This document shows positions 26,700-37,448 of a stretch of 64,000 nt of DNA, piece by piece. The translations under genes were made by a program, and so were the position numbers. The notes under the pieces are model-generated. The model saw nothing but the letters and a program-made list of their open reading frames with translations. It did not search any database and had not been told where the DNA came from. The stretch comes from Virgibacillus dokdonensis. Lineage in GTDB: Bacteria > Bacillota > Bacilli > Bacillales > Amphibacillaceae. Within the stretch, counting starts at the first letter, position 1, and each line of letters opens with the position of its first letter. Location of the stretch: contig NZ_LT745763.1 of the NCBI RefSeq assembly GCF_900166595.1, positions 186,001 to 250,000 on the forward strand. The letters are read 5' to 3'.

Positions 26700-26963
26700 G
26701 TCTAGGAAATTATAAAATTTTGCAGCTGTGGATAAACTTACTAAGTTATTTAGCCACGTCCAGCTCCAGCGCCCAGCAACTAGGCGACTTCACGAATCGC
26801 CCAGCGATAAGTCATCATCGGTTCGTTCTAAATAGGAAGGCCGACTAAAGACGGGCTTGCCGGAGGGCGCCGGCATACTCCTGTTGCAGGAGCATGATTC
26901 CTAAAACTTTCGTTGATTCGCTCCACTCGCTACGTTGCTAACCGGGCGCCCCGAGCCTTTGTT
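26700..26963 (+). repeat. Family A repeat, copy A5 (long form)
   Basis: Head GTCTAGGAAATTATAAAATT, CAGCTGTGGATAAACTTAC, core CCAGCGCCCAGCAACTAGGC, internal module (AAGGCCGACTAAAGACGGGC; GGAGGGCGCCGGCATACTCC; TGTTGCAGGAGCATG) and tail GCTACGTTGCTAACCGGGCG. The module is itself a set of small stem-loops. Confidence 0.9.
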
Positions 26964-27164
26964 GTTTGTTTAAGGAAAACGATCGCATTTTTACATGACT
27001 AGCCTGAAAATGTAAAGTGCATGATGCAGATTTTTAACGGTAAATGATCGTTGTGACAATTGTCATGTTGCATTAATGACAACGCATACTACTTATTTTT
27101 CTATGGATACCGTAGACTAAAAAAAGAACAAGTCGTTTGTAAACCTATTCCCATATTTATGGGT

Positions 27165-27227
27165 CTTTAAACAAAAGATGGTCGCATTTTCCATAAAAGC
27201 TTAGCGATAAGTTACGTTTTTCTAAAA
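27165..27227 (+). repeat. Decayed family B repeat
   Basis: TTTTCCATAAAAGCTTAGCGATAAGTTACGTTTTTCTAAA corresponds to the right half of B. The flanking 26964-27164 has no evident gene. Confidence 0.45.
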
Positions 27228-27253
27228 ATAAGTGTATGCAAGGGGAGAGGAAT

Positions 27254-27319
27254 ATGTTTCTAGAAGCAAAATCGATCTCTAAATCGTACGGAAACAAACA
27301 AGCATTGCAAGACGTCTAA
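27254..27319 (+). pseudogene. Stub of an ABC transporter ATP-binding gene
   Basis: A well-placed ribosome site (AGGGGAGAGG) and ATG open a 21-codon frame reading MFLEAKSISKSYGNKQALQDV, followed by a stop. This is the standard first strand and turn of an ABC ATPase, before the Walker A loop. Everything after it is missing; a family C repeat starts within about 50 bp. It is probably the start of a lost ATPase gene, perhaps a paralogue of the intact one beginning at 27593. Confidence 0.65.
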
Positions 27320-27370
27320 TATATTTGACATATTATTGAAGGTCTTTACTCATTCATGAATTCCAAAGCA

Positions 27371-27505
27371 AGTTACTTGGAACGGAGGGCGGCGACTCCA
27401 GCGGGAACAACATGAGTCTTGAGACCCCACAGCGAACGGTTTTTGTGAGCGAGGAAGCTCAAGCAGCCCTGAGGAAAGCGTCCGCCTCCAGTGGAAAGTA
27501 ACGGG
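27371..27505 (+). repeat. Family C repeat (GC-rich Bacillus-type intergenic element)
   Basis: It runs from GTTACTTGGAACGGAGGGCG to CGCCTCCAGTGGAAAGTAAC; these ends are inverted and can pair. Internal blocks GACTCCAGCGGGAACAACA, GACCCCACAGCGAACGG and CCCTGAGGAAAGCGTCCGC match the layout of a repeat familiar from many Bacillus genomes. No open frame. Outer flanks ATTCATGAATTC and ATTCTTATGAATTA are also similar. Confidence 0.8.
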
Positions 27506-27592
27506 TGCGCTAGCAGATACAATTCTTATGAATTAGTCAGGTTGAGAAGGCGAAAAAGTAATGCCTAAACATACTATACGAGGAGGTATTTC

Positions 27593-28495
27593 ATGGAAGA
27601 CACGATTGTTTATGCACACAAGTTAAGTAAAACATTTAAGCAGAAAGAAGCGGTACGCAATGTATCGTTTTCTATCGCTAAAGGGGAAGTCGTTGCTATG
27701 CTAGGCCCAAACGGTGCGGGGAAGACGACAACACTTTCGCTTGTTTTAGGTTTATTAAAGCCGACAAAAGGTAAGGTGCAAGTTTTTCAGCAACCCCCAC
27801 AAAGTATGCACGTTCGGGAGCGAATTGGTGTGATGTTACAAGAAGTAAGAATGATGGATGGCTTAAAAACGAAAGAAATGTTGCAATTATTTCGCTCCTA
27901 TTATCCAAACCCTTTAGCCCTTTCTGAGATGATTGCGCTAACTGGGTTAGCTAATGCAGATTTGACTACAAAAGTAGAAAAGCTTTCTGGAGGGCAACGA
28001 AGAAGAGTGAACTTTGCTGTTTGTTTAGCAGGAGATCCAGACTTCATCGTTTTAGATGAACCGACAGCAGGGATGGATACGACTTCGAGAGTGAAATTTT
28101 GGAAAACGATTCATCAATTGGCGGAACGAGGAAAGACAATTTTGTTCTCTACACATTATCTTCAGGAAGCAGATGATACGGCAAAGCGAATTATTTTGCT
28201 ACATCAAGGACAGAAAATTGCTGATGGAGCTACCGAAGAGATAAAGCATCAATTATCGAGGCAATATGTCTCTTTTCGTCTAAATGGAAAATTAAATCGA
28301 GCAAAGCTTAATGTGCCAGATGTGTTAGCAATAGAAGAACGAGAAGAACGAATTTATTTAGAAACGAAAAATACCGATGCGTTAATTTCCTATATTATGC
28401 AGCATTTTTCAAATGCCTATGATCTGCGAATAGATAAAGGCAGTATGGATGATGTATTTGAAACTTTAGTACAAGGGAGCAGAGAAAATGAATAA
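27593..28495 (+). CDS. ABC transporter ATP-binding protein (YvfR/LnrL type)
   Basis: 300 residues. Walker A GPNGAGKTT (about 39-47), Q-loop VMLQEVRMMDGLKT, signature LSGGQRRRV, Walker B FIVLDEPTAGMD and switch His in STHYLQEADD. The C-terminal 80 residues resemble the regulatory tail of DrrA-like drug-export ATPases. It is the first gene of a four-gene operon (ATPase, permease, histidine kinase, response regulator) like yvfRSTU and lnrLMN-JK of Bacillus subtilis, the latter giving resistance to linear polyene antibiotics. GAGGAGG precedes the ATG. It overlaps the permease gene by 8 bp. Confidence 0.9.
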   Translation: MEDTIVYAHKLSKTFKQKEAVRNVSFSIAKGEVVAMLGPNGAGKTTTLSLVLGLLKPTKGKVQVFQQPPQSMHVRERIGVMLQEVRMMDGLKTKEMLQLFRSYYPNPLALSEMIALTGLANADLTTKVEKLSGGQRRRVNFAVCLAGDPDFIVLDEPTAGMDTTSRVKFWKTIHQLAERGKTILFSTHYLQEADDTAKRIILLHQGQKIADGATEEIKHQLSRQYVSFRLNGKLNRAKLNVPDVLAIEEREERIYLETKNTDALISYIMQHFSNAYDLRIDKGSMDDVFETLVQGSRENE

Positions 28496-29231
28496 AATAC
28501 TATATTCATGTATTGCGGAAGTAAAACGTGCCATTCGCAACCCATATTATGTACTTTGGTCGCTCCTTATACCAGTTTGTTTTTATGTTATTTTTACGAA
28601 GGTGTTTACATTTAATGACAATGCTGCAGATCAAGCATTATGGGAAGCGCATTATTTAATGTCGATGGCTGCTTTTAGTGTGATGGGCTCTAGTGTAATG
28701 ACCGTAGGCATTCGTCTTGTGCAAGATAAACAGCAAGGGTTTATCACGTTTCTAAAAGTAACCCCATTACCCGAATATGTCTATATCATTAGCCAAATGG
28801 TAGGGCAAAGTGTTATTCATATTTTATCCATCTTGGTTATATTTTTTGCAGGTGCCCTCCTTAACGATGTGTCGCTAACGGCTATGCAATGGGTGCTTAG
28901 TGGTGTATGGATTTTATTCGGTTCTCTCGTTTTTTTAGCTTTAGGTACACTTGTTGGGACAATGAATAAAGTGGAAACAGCAAGTGGCGTAAGCAATATT
29001 TTATTTTTAGGACTGGCATTACTAGGTGGCATGTGGATGCCTCTAAATGCAATGCCTACGCTTTTCCAAGATATTGCTACATGGTTACCTTCCTATCATT
29101 ATGCGAATGGACCATGGGAAATTATTCGTGGAAATAGTCCAGCGTGGAATAATATATTTATGCTTATCGTGTTTTTATGTTTGTTTATGGTATTATCAGT
29201 TTATATAAGACGGAAGCAAGAAGGGCTGTAA
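28488..29231 (+). CDS. ABC-2 type transporter permease (YvfS type)
   Basis: 247 residues with six predicted helices, the ABC-2 permease form. EVKRAIRNPYYVLWSLLIPVCFYVIF at the start and LGLALLGGMWMPLNAMP before the last helices are typical of drug or lipid exporters. It partners with the upstream ATPase, whose end it overlaps by 8 bp, and its TAA overlaps the kinase start (TAATG). One permease gene, rather than the two of LnrMN, makes YvfS the closer analogue. Confidence 0.88.
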   Translation: MNKILYSCIAEVKRAIRNPYYVLWSLLIPVCFYVIFTKVFTFNDNAADQALWEAHYLMSMAAFSVMGSSVMTVGIRLVQDKQQGFITFLKVTPLPEYVYIISQMVGQSVIHILSILVIFFAGALLNDVSLTAMQWVLSGVWILFGSLVFLALGTLVGTMNKVETASGVSNILFLGLALLGGMWMPLNAMPTLFQDIATWLPSYHYANGPWEIIRGNSPAWNNIFMLIVFLCLFMVLSVYIRRKQEGL

Positions 29232-30379
29232 TGTATATGACGGCACAAACCAAATGGGAACTATTTCCAAAAAAGTATGGATTTTTCCCTTATATATTTC
29301 TCATTTATTTATTCATACCTGCAACGTTACTAATGAAAGAAGACGGAATAAAGCAAGTAGTTGGTTACTTGCTTTTACTGCTGTTTTTAATTAGTTACCG
29401 TCAACTTTATCATGAAGAAGGGACGGGCAGATTTGCTTTTTGGCTTGGTCTGCAAATGATCATTATTGGTTATCAGAGCATGGTTTACGATTATAATTTC
29501 CTATATCTTGGGTTTTTCACGGCTAATTTTATTGGTTGGTATGCGGATAAAAAACAATTTCAAGCAGCTTGGTTTGCTTTAATGGGAACGTTGCCACTTC
29601 CTATTTTGTATCACGTGATATTTACAGGTGACTTTTCGAAGGAGCAGTTTTATATGATTCCATTTTTAATTGTTATTTTAGTTTCTCCTTTTGGAATTCG
29701 GTCTATGATTAAAAATATGGAATTGGAAAAAGAGTTAGATGAAGCAAATGCAAAAATCAAAGAGTTGGTTAAACGAGAAGAAAGAACACGAATTGCGCAA
29801 GACCTTCATGATACGCTTGGCCATACGCTGTCACTAATCACATTAAAAAGCCAATTAGTGGAACGATTAATTACGAAGGATGCTAAACGTGCCATAGAGG
29901 AAGTGAGCGAAATTGAAACCACATCTAGATCAGCGCTCGATCAAGTTCGAGAATTGGTAACGGATATGAAAGCGCAAACGTTAGCCGAAGAAGTAGTACA
30001 AGCGGAGCAGCTATTAAAAGCAGCAAATATGAACGTACAGATAAATTTTCCATTTGAAATGCATGTTGATTCATCCCTCACAGAGCATATGCTTAGTCTT
30101 TGTTTAAAAGAAGCAGTAACAAACGTTGTTAAGCATAGTCGAGCGAGTAAATGTTGGTTGCTCTATCGAGAAGAAGAGCAAGCGATCATTATACAAGTGA
30201 AAGATAATGGCATTGGTATAGATAATCAGAGCGTGGAAGGGAATGGGCTTGTAGGGATGAAAGAAAGACTAGCCTTAGTAGATGGCTCGCTATCTGTAAG
30301 TAAGAATAGTGGAACAACGGTAGAAATGAAAGTTCCCAAGGTGAAAAAACCAGAGAAAGAAGGGGAAATCCATGCTTAA
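29231..30379 (+). CDS. Sensor histidine kinase, NarL/DesK group (YvfT type)
   Basis: 382 residues from ATG 29231. Six short hydrophobic segments (about 18-150) form a membrane sensor with little extracellular sequence. HisKA_3 is at about 180-245 with the phospho-acceptor His193 in AQDLHDTLGH. The HATPase domain has the N-box KEAVTNVVKHS and G-box DNGIGID...GNGLVGMKERL. It should phosphorylate the response regulator gene that overlaps its 3' end by 8 bp. The small loops suggest sensing within the membrane, possibly via the neighbouring transporter. Confidence 0.9.
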   Translation: MYMTAQTKWELFPKKYGFFPYIFLIYLFIPATLLMKEDGIKQVVGYLLLLLFLISYRQLYHEEGTGRFAFWLGLQMIIIGYQSMVYDYNFLYLGFFTANFIGWYADKKQFQAAWFALMGTLPLPILYHVIFTGDFSKEQFYMIPFLIVILVSPFGIRSMIKNMELEKELDEANAKIKELVKREERTRIAQDLHDTLGHTLSLITLKSQLVERLITKDAKRAIEEVSEIETTSRSALDQVRELVTDMKAQTLAEEVVQAEQLLKAANMNVQINFPFEMHVDSSLTEHMLSLCLKEAVTNVVKHSRASKCWLLYREEEQAIIIQVKDNGIGIDNQSVEGNGLVGMKERLALVDGSLSVSKNSGTTVEMKVPKVKKPEKEGEIHA

Positions 30380-30974
30380 AATTGTAATAGCAGAAGACCA
30401 AAAAATGTTGTTAGGTGCAATCGGTTCTTTATTGAATTTAGAAGTGGATATGGAGGTGATCGGTCAAGCAGTGAATGGCGATGAGGTATGGAGACTCATC
30501 CAAGAAAAGCAACCAGATGTTTGTTTGTTGGATATTGAAATGCCTGGGAAAAGTGGTTTGGAGGTAGCGGGGCTGTTAAATAAACTAAAGCAACGCCCAC
30601 GGATCATTGTCTTAACAACGTTTGCAAAACCAGGTTATTTTGAAAAAGCGGTCAAAGCTGGCGTAGATGGTTATTTATTAAAGGATCGTTCTATTGAAGA
30701 ACTAACAGCAGCTATTCGTAAAGTAGTGCATGGTGAAAAGGTGTATAGTCAAGAACTCATGGTCGACTACATGTGCGATCCTAACCCTTTAAGTGAGCGA
30801 GAACAAGAAATTTTGCGACTAGTAGCTGAAGGAAAAACGACCAAAGAGTTAACAAATATTTTATATTTGTCTTATGGTACGATTCGTAACTATTTGTCTG
30901 AAATCATGCAAAAATTAGAAGCGAAAAATCGTTTAGAAGCGGTTGATATCGCTCGAAATAAAGGGTGGATTTGA
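30372..30974 (+). CDS. LuxR/NarL-type response regulator (YvfU type)
   Basis: 200 residues. The receiver domain has acidic pocket AED, phospho-acceptor Asp54 (LLDIEMPG), the switch Thr in VLTTF and Lys in LLKDRS. The C-terminal HTH (about 137-195) shows LSEREQEILRLVAEGKTTKEL and YLSYGTIRNYLSEIMQKLEAKNR. It most likely activates the operon it ends, in response to a substrate of the ABC exporter. Start ATG overlaps the kinase gene, with GAAGGGGAA upstream. No strong terminator directly follows. Confidence 0.92.
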   Translation: MLKIVIAEDQKMLLGAIGSLLNLEVDMEVIGQAVNGDEVWRLIQEKQPDVCLLDIEMPGKSGLEVAGLLNKLKQRPRIIVLTTFAKPGYFEKAVKAGVDGYLLKDRSIEELTAAIRKVVHGEKVYSQELMVDYMCDPNPLSEREQEILRLVAEGKTTKELTNILYLSYGTIRNYLSEIMQKLEAKNRLEAVDIARNKGWI

Positions 30975-31080
30975 GCGGCGTATTTCCAGCTTAAACATAA
31001 TAAACGACGTTTTTCTTTCTAAAGGGTTGTAGGCTGAACCATTTTCTTCGATTATTCATTTCTCACGGAAAGAAATTGGA

Positions 31081-31215
31081 TCAGCTCTCTTGAACTTTTA
31101 TGCTGTTAGGGTTTTCGTTAATGATCTCATTTGAATTACTGTTTATTTCTATATATCCAAATATTCCAAAAGTAATAATAAGTACAGCACATAGAACAAC
31201 TAATAATTTCTTCAT
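31081..31215 (-). CDS. 44-residue exported or membrane peptide, unknown
   Basis: An ATG preceded by a very strong ribosome site (AGGAGGGAAGG, 8 nt from AGGAGG to ATG) opens 44 codons. The peptide has a KK start, a hydrophobic stretch (LLVVLCAVLIITFGIFGYI, residues 4-22) and an Asn/Ser-rich hydrophilic tail ending SIKVQES. The form is that of a short signal- or single-helix peptide, as in Phr signalling precursors, but no rap gene is nearby. Cys9 lies inside the hydrophobic part without a clear lipobox. A TATACT -10-like box lies about 45 bp upstream. The coding call rests on the ribosome site and composition. Confidence 0.6.
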   Translation of the reverse strand: MKKLLVVLCAVLIITFGIFGYIEINSNSNEIINENPNSIKVQES

Positions 31216-31700
31216 AATCCTTCCCTCCTCATATGCTTTCTATGACTTCTACACTCAGTATAAATAACCTGCTACTGTGTAGCCATTGTTTTTGGTGACA
31301 TTTTAACAGGTGAATCTTACAAAGTTGCAAGTTTTATCCCCCATTTTTGTATCCTAATACCAGTTTTACAGTCATTTTACGATTAAACATTTTGTTGTAC
31401 TTGTGTTAAACTGAAAGGGGAATAGTAAGATTATCGTGCGCATAAATTGCCCTAAGATTCTGCTTTATAGGAACGATAGTAGCAACATTTTACTTCAATT
31501 TGTTCCACTATTGGTTTATCGTATAGCAAAACGACGTTGTTTCATCGTCATATAGATTTGGCGATAGCCTAGTTCTTTAAAAATGGGGTTTAGATGATGT
31601 TGCTGTAGCGAGGTAAGCATCCATATGCGTATGAAATGGTGAAATATGGATGATGGGTTTAAGGAAGTATAAACGAACACAAACTTACATAAAAGGAGGA
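31216..31700. other. Long non-coding stretch upstream of kbl
   Basis: It holds the peptide gene's promoter region, a decayed family B copy (31512-31580: TTATCGTATAGCAAAACGACG...TTGGCGATAGCCTAGTTCTTT) and a hairpin with CATCCATAT and ATATGGATG arms (about 31619-31653), 55 bp before kbl. No other gene is apparent. 30975-31080 is also empty. Confidence 0.5.
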
Positions 31701-31707
31701 CAAAAAA

Positions 31708-32898
31708 ATGACGAGTAAAGCGTTAAATTCTTTTTTAAATGACAATATTGCTGATTTGAAAGAACGAGGCTTGTATAATGAAATTGATCCTGTTCAAGGT
31801 CCAAATGGTCCAGAAATAAAAATTGGTGACAGGACGTTAATTAACCTTTCGTCAAACAACTATTTAGGATTAGCGACAGAGGATAGATTGAAGCAAGTTG
31901 CCAAGCAAGCGGTCGATTCACATGGTGTTGGTGCAGGTGCTGTACGTACTATCAACGGAACGCTTGATCTCCATCTTGAATTAGAGAAAAAGCTTGCGGC
32001 ATTTAAAGGCACGGAAGCGGTTATTTCCTATCAATCTGGGTTTAACTGTAATATGGCAGCTATATCTGCGGTAATGGATAAGCATGATGCCATTTTATCG
32101 GATGAATTAAATCATGCTTCCATCATTGATGGGTGTCGTTTATCTAGAGCGAAAATTATTCGTTTTAATCATTCCGATATGGATGATTTGCGAAAAAAGG
32201 CGAAAGAAGCTGTCGAATCTGGTCAATACAATAAAATCATGGTCATTACCGATGGTGTGTTTTCGATGGATGGGGATATTGCGAAACTTCCAGAAATTGT
32301 TGACATTGCCGAGGAATTCGACCTGATTACGTATGTGGATGATGCTCACGGTTCTGGTGTTCTTGGTAAAGGGGCAGGCACAGTAAAACATTTTGGATTG
32401 CAGGATAAAGTAGATTTTCAAATGGGTACATTGTCGAAAGCAATCGGCGTGATTGGTGGGTACGTAGCAGGCAAAGCAAATCTTATTGATTGGTTAAAAG
32501 TTCGTTCTCGTCCGTTCTTGTTCTCCACAGCTGTTTCACCTGCGGATGCGGCAGCAAGTACGAAAGCTGTTGAAATCCTTATGGAAAGCACAGAGCTAAA
32601 TGAAAAGTTATGGGAAAATGGAAATTATTTAAAAGCTGGCTTAAAGCAACTAGGCTTTGATATTGGTAATAGCGAAACACCAATTACTCCTTGTATTATT
32701 GGTGATGAGAATGCGACACAAACATTTAGCAGGCGCTTAAATGAAGAAGGCGTCTACGCGAAGTCCATTGTTTTCCCAACCGTACCACGCGGAACAGGTC
32801 GTGTACGCAATATGCCAGCAGCCGCACATACGAAAGAAATGCTAGATAAGGCTATTGCGATATATGAAAAAGTAGGTAAGGAACTTGGCGTTATTTAA
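31708..32898 (+). CDS. kbl: Glycine C-acetyltransferase (2-amino-3-ketobutyrate CoA ligase)
   Basis: 396 residues, normal for this alpha-oxoamine synthase. It splits 2-amino-3-oxobutyrate with CoA into glycine and acetyl-CoA, the second step of threonine breakdown. [34 protein letters not shown] and the PLP lysine in [13 protein letters not shown] (about residue 240) are present. AAAGGAGGA precedes the ATG. The threonine dehydrogenase gene follows after a 99-bp gap that contains a short B repeat. Confidence 0.95.
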   Translation: MTSKALNSFLNDNIADLKERGLYNEIDPVQGPNGPEIKIGDRTLINLSSNNYLGLATEDRLKQVAKQAVDSHGVGAGAVRTINGTLDLHLELEKKLAAFKGTEAVISYQSGFNCNMAAISAVMDKHDAILSDELNHASIIDGCRLSRAKIIRFNHSDMDDLRKKAKEAVESGQYNKIMVITDGVFSMDGDIAKLPEIVDIAEEFDLITYVDDAHGSGVLGKGAGTVKHFGLQDKVDFQMGTLSKAIGVIGGYVAGKANLIDWLKVRSRPFLFSTAVSPADAAASTKAVEILMESTELNEKLWENGNYLKAGLKQLGFDIGNSETPITPCIIGDENATQTFSRRLNEEGVYAKSIVFPTVPRGTGRVRNMPAAAHTKEMLDKAIAIYEKVGKELGVI

Positions 32899-32967
32899 CA
32901 CGATAGGAAAGATAAGAAAAACGAAGGCTTCCACCATATGACTTGGCGATAAGCCAAGTTTTTCTAA
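32899..32967 (+). repeat. Family B repeat, copy B5 (internally shortened)
   Basis: CACGATAGGAAAGATAAGAAAAACG joins the head directly to the second block, then ACTTGGCGATAAGCCAAGTTTTTCT. The hairpin lies between kbl and the threonine dehydrogenase gene and could lower downstream expression. Confidence 0.8.
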
Positions 32968-32997
32968 GAAAGAATAGCACTAGAGAGGATTTCACGG

Positions 32998-33945
32998 ATG
33001 AAAAAAATATTAGTAACCGGAGCTTTGGGTCAAATAGGGTCAGAGCTTGTTATAAAGTTAAGAGAAATTTACGGTACGGATCAAGTAATAGCGACAGATA
33101 TTCGCAAGGCGGAAGGACGTATTGCAGAAGGCCCGTTTGAAGTTGTTGATGTAACAAATGCAAAGCAACTTTCTGACGTTACAAAGAAGTATCAAGTAGA
33201 TACAATGATGCATTTGGCAGCTTTATTATCAGCTAAAGCGGAAGAAAATCCGAAGCTAGCTTGGGATATTAATATGGGCGGTTTAGTTAATGCGCTTGAA
33301 ATAGCTCGGGAATTAGATTTGCAATTTTTCACCCCAAGTTCCATTGGAGCTTTTGGTCCAACAACACCGAAAGATAACACACCACAGGATACATTGCAAC
33401 GCCCGACGACAATGTATGGGGTGAATAAAGTATCTGGCGAGCTGTTAGCTGATTATTACCACACTCGTTTTGGAGTGGATACTCGTGGTGTACGTTTCCC
33501 TGGTTTAATTTCTCATGTTACATTACCAGGCGGTGGAACGACGGATTATGCTGTTGAAATGTATTATGAAGCAGTAGAGAAGGGGAACTATACCTCCTAT
33601 ATAGGCAAGGGTACGTACATGGATATGATGTATATGCCAGATGCGATCCATGCCATTATCCAATTGATGGAATGTGATACAAATAAACTACAACATCGTA
33701 ATGCTTTTAATATTTCAGCTTTCTCCGCAGCACCGGAGGACTTTGCTACATCGATCCAAAAGCATATTCCTTCTTTCTCATTAAAATACGATGTTGACCC
33801 GTTTCGACAAGCAATTGCAGACAGTTGGCCAAATAATTTAGATTCCGCCTGTGCTATTGATGAATGGGGCTTTAAAGTGGAATATGATTTAGACAAGCTG
33901 ACAACGGATATGTTAAGTAAAATTAAACAGAAACAAGCACATTAG
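32998..33945 (+). CDS. L-threonine 3-dehydrogenase, SDR (epimerase-like) type
   Basis: 315 residues with an NAD-binding Rossmann motif GALGQIG at residues 8-14, the catalytic YxxxK in [10 protein letters not shown], the Ser in PSSIGAFG, and [13 protein letters not shown]. This combination is typical of SDR-type threonine dehydrogenases rather than the zinc type. It oxidises threonine to 2-amino-3-oxobutyrate, which the upstream Kbl then cleaves. Start ATG has GAGAGGA upstream. Its stop codon overlaps a long palindromic terminator. Confidence 0.9.
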   Translation: MKKILVTGALGQIGSELVIKLREIYGTDQVIATDIRKAEGRIAEGPFEVVDVTNAKQLSDVTKKYQVDTMMHLAALLSAKAEENPKLAWDINMGGLVNALEIARELDLQFFTPSSIGAFGPTTPKDNTPQDTLQRPTTMYGVNKVSGELLADYYHTRFGVDTRGVRFPGLISHVTLPGGGTTDYAVEMYYEAVEKGNYTSYIGKGTYMDMMYMPDAIHAIIQLMECDTNKLQHRNAFNISAFSAAPEDFATSIQKHIPSFSLKYDVDPFRQAIADSWPNNLDSACAIDEWGFKVEYDLDKLTTDMLSKIKQKQAH

Positions 33946-33988
33946 AAAAAAACTTGGCTTATCGCTATGCGATAAGCCAAGTTTTTCT
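33944..33988. terminator. Long palindromic terminator formed of two opposed B-type tails
   Basis: CTTGGCTTATCGC and GCGATAAGCCAAG form a 13-bp perfect core, extended by an A-run on the left and T-run on the right. Each arm equals the right end of family B, in opposite orientations, so it should work in both directions. Confidence 0.9.
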
Positions 33989-33992
33989 AACC

Positions 33993-34203
33993 GTCTAGGA
34001 AATTATAAATTTTGCAGCTGTGGATAACTTACTAAGTTATTTAGCCACGTCCGGCTCCAGCGCCCATCAACTAGGCGACTTCACGAATCGCCCTACGATA
34101 AGTCATCATTGGTTCGTGCAACACCGTCTCACCATGATTCCTAAAACTTTAGTTGCTTCGTTCCACTCGCTACGTTGCTAACCGGGCGCTTGCGCCTTTG
34201 TCC
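33993..34203 (+). repeat. Family A repeat, copy A6 (short form)
   Basis: Head GTCTAGGAAATTATAAATTT, CAGCTGTGGATAACTTACT, core CCAGCGCCCATCAACTAGGC and tail GCTACGTTGCTAACCGGGCG. Like A1 it has CAACACCGTCTCACCATG in place of the long internal module. Confidence 0.88.
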
Positions 34204-34254
34204 CCGTCTTATCGTACTATAACGGATTCTATCTACAATGTTTCTTTCCTTTGG

Positions 34255-36330
<2,076 letters not shown>

Positions 36331-36412
36331 AGTAAGGAGGCTTAAACATCCCTGAGGAAAGTGTCCGTCTGTAATGAAAAGCCGCGGGTTCAAGCGCATA
36401 TACAATTTCGAT
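36331..36412 (+). repeat. Decayed family C repeat
   Basis: AGTAAGGAGGCTTAAACATC, CCCTGAGGAAAGTGTCCG and GCGGGTTCAAGCGCATATAC align with the right half of the copy at 27371-27505. 36413-36727 has no further feature beyond the ribosome site of the next gene. Confidence 0.6.
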
Positions 36413-36727
36413 CAGGAATACAATGAAATGGTAGAAATAATAGCGAATATTAACGCTTAAATATGCTATGTGAGGAGTTTTTAGAGAGAATGTGCTTTAA
36501 GGTGTTTGACTCCTATTTAAAAAGTTCAAACTAACAATCTTACATGCTGTTTCTTTTAAAGCATCTTACCAAAACCTTATTGCAGTAATCAATAGTAAAA
36601 ATCCCTATGTTAGAAAGTCTTATCATCTACAGGAGTAATTTTGAAATACACAGGGGTGCTAACAACATGACGTGCTAACCTATTTAATTTAGCTCTTTTA
36701 CAGCATAGATGGAAGGGGATATGTGTA

Positions 36728-37336
36728 TTGGGGGAAAAATTCATTTATCTTCTCTTCACAGATACGGGCACGAATTTAGCGAAAGCTATTCATTTCTTTA
36801 CAAAACAGTCCTTGAACCACGTTTCCATCGGATTTGATGAGGATTTGCAGAGATTGTATAGCTTTGGTCGGAAGCGGCCCAAAAATCCTTTTATTGGGGG
36901 GTTTGTTCAAGAAGACATTCATAGTGATTTTTTAAAGAATGCAGCTTGTGCAGTTTATCGTTTTACCGTATCTGAAGAAGAGCGTGAGCAAATCTTGCAG
37001 CATATTGAGCGAATTGAATGTGACAAAGATCGCTACCGTTACAATTTTATCGGTTTAATCGGTATCTTGTTGCAAATAGAAATTAATCGGAAGTGTGCAT
37101 TCTTCTGCTCGCAATTTGTAGCAACTGTATTAAATGATGTCGAACATTTTCAACTTAAAAAGCCGACTTGCTTTGTGACCCCTGAAGATATAAGAAGTCA
37201 TGAGGGAATGCAGTTAATATACAAAGGAAGGCTCGGCGACTATCCATACCGTAATAAAACAGCAATGTGTGATTCAAAAGAAGAAGCGCAGGTTATGTCA
37301 TCATATATTATTTATTCTCATATGAACGAACAATAA
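36728..37336 (+). CDS. NlpC/P60-like (YiiX-type) papain-fold hydrolase
   Basis: 202 residues with no signal peptide. HVSIGFD (His31) near the N-terminus and AFFCSQFVATVL (Cys127) in the middle fit the circularly permuted NlpC/P60 order, in which His comes before Cys. Such enzymes are amidases or acylhydrolases; this one may act inside the cell. The start is TTG, 9 nt after GGAAGGGG. It stands alone, with a long stem-loop terminator. Substrate unknown. Confidence 0.72.
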   Translation: MGEKFIYLLFTDTGTNLAKAIHFFTKQSLNHVSIGFDEDLQRLYSFGRKRPKNPFIGGFVQEDIHSDFLKNAACAVYRFTVSEEEREQILQHIERIECDKDRYRYNFIGLIGILLQIEINRKCAFFCSQFVATVLNDVEHFQLKKPTCFVTPEDIRSHEGMQLIYKGRLGDYPYRNKTAMCDSKEEAQVMSSYIIYSHMNEQ

Positions 37337-37393
37337 CTCGTAGCGAGGAGGAAGCTCTTATTGAGGTTATTCCTCATCCTACGAGCAATTTTT
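37337..37393 (+). terminator. Terminator of the NlpC/P60-like gene
   Basis: CTCGTAG...GAGGA and TCCTC...CTACGAG pair across a 20-base loop, followed by TTTTTT. Confidence 0.8.
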
Positions 37394-37417
37394 TAATACT
37401 ATTTTCACAAGCTAATA

Positions 37418-37448
37418 TAAGCGAAGCTAGATATTCTAGCTTCGCTTA
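37418..37448 (-). terminator. Palindrome at the end of the ypmS-like gene
   Basis: TAAGCGAAGCTAGA and TCTAGCTTCGCTTA form a 14-bp perfect stem with a 3-base loop. It overlaps the stop codon. The minus-strand tail is only moderately T-rich. Confidence 0.65.

Noticed and set aside
30975..31080. Terminator for the response-regulator operon
   Set aside because: No stem with a T-run could be found directly after the stop codon.
37418..37448. 31-bp palindrome taken as a site-specific recombination or protein-binding site
   Set aside because: It spans the end of the ypmS-like gene between convergent genes, so a transcription end is the simpler reading.
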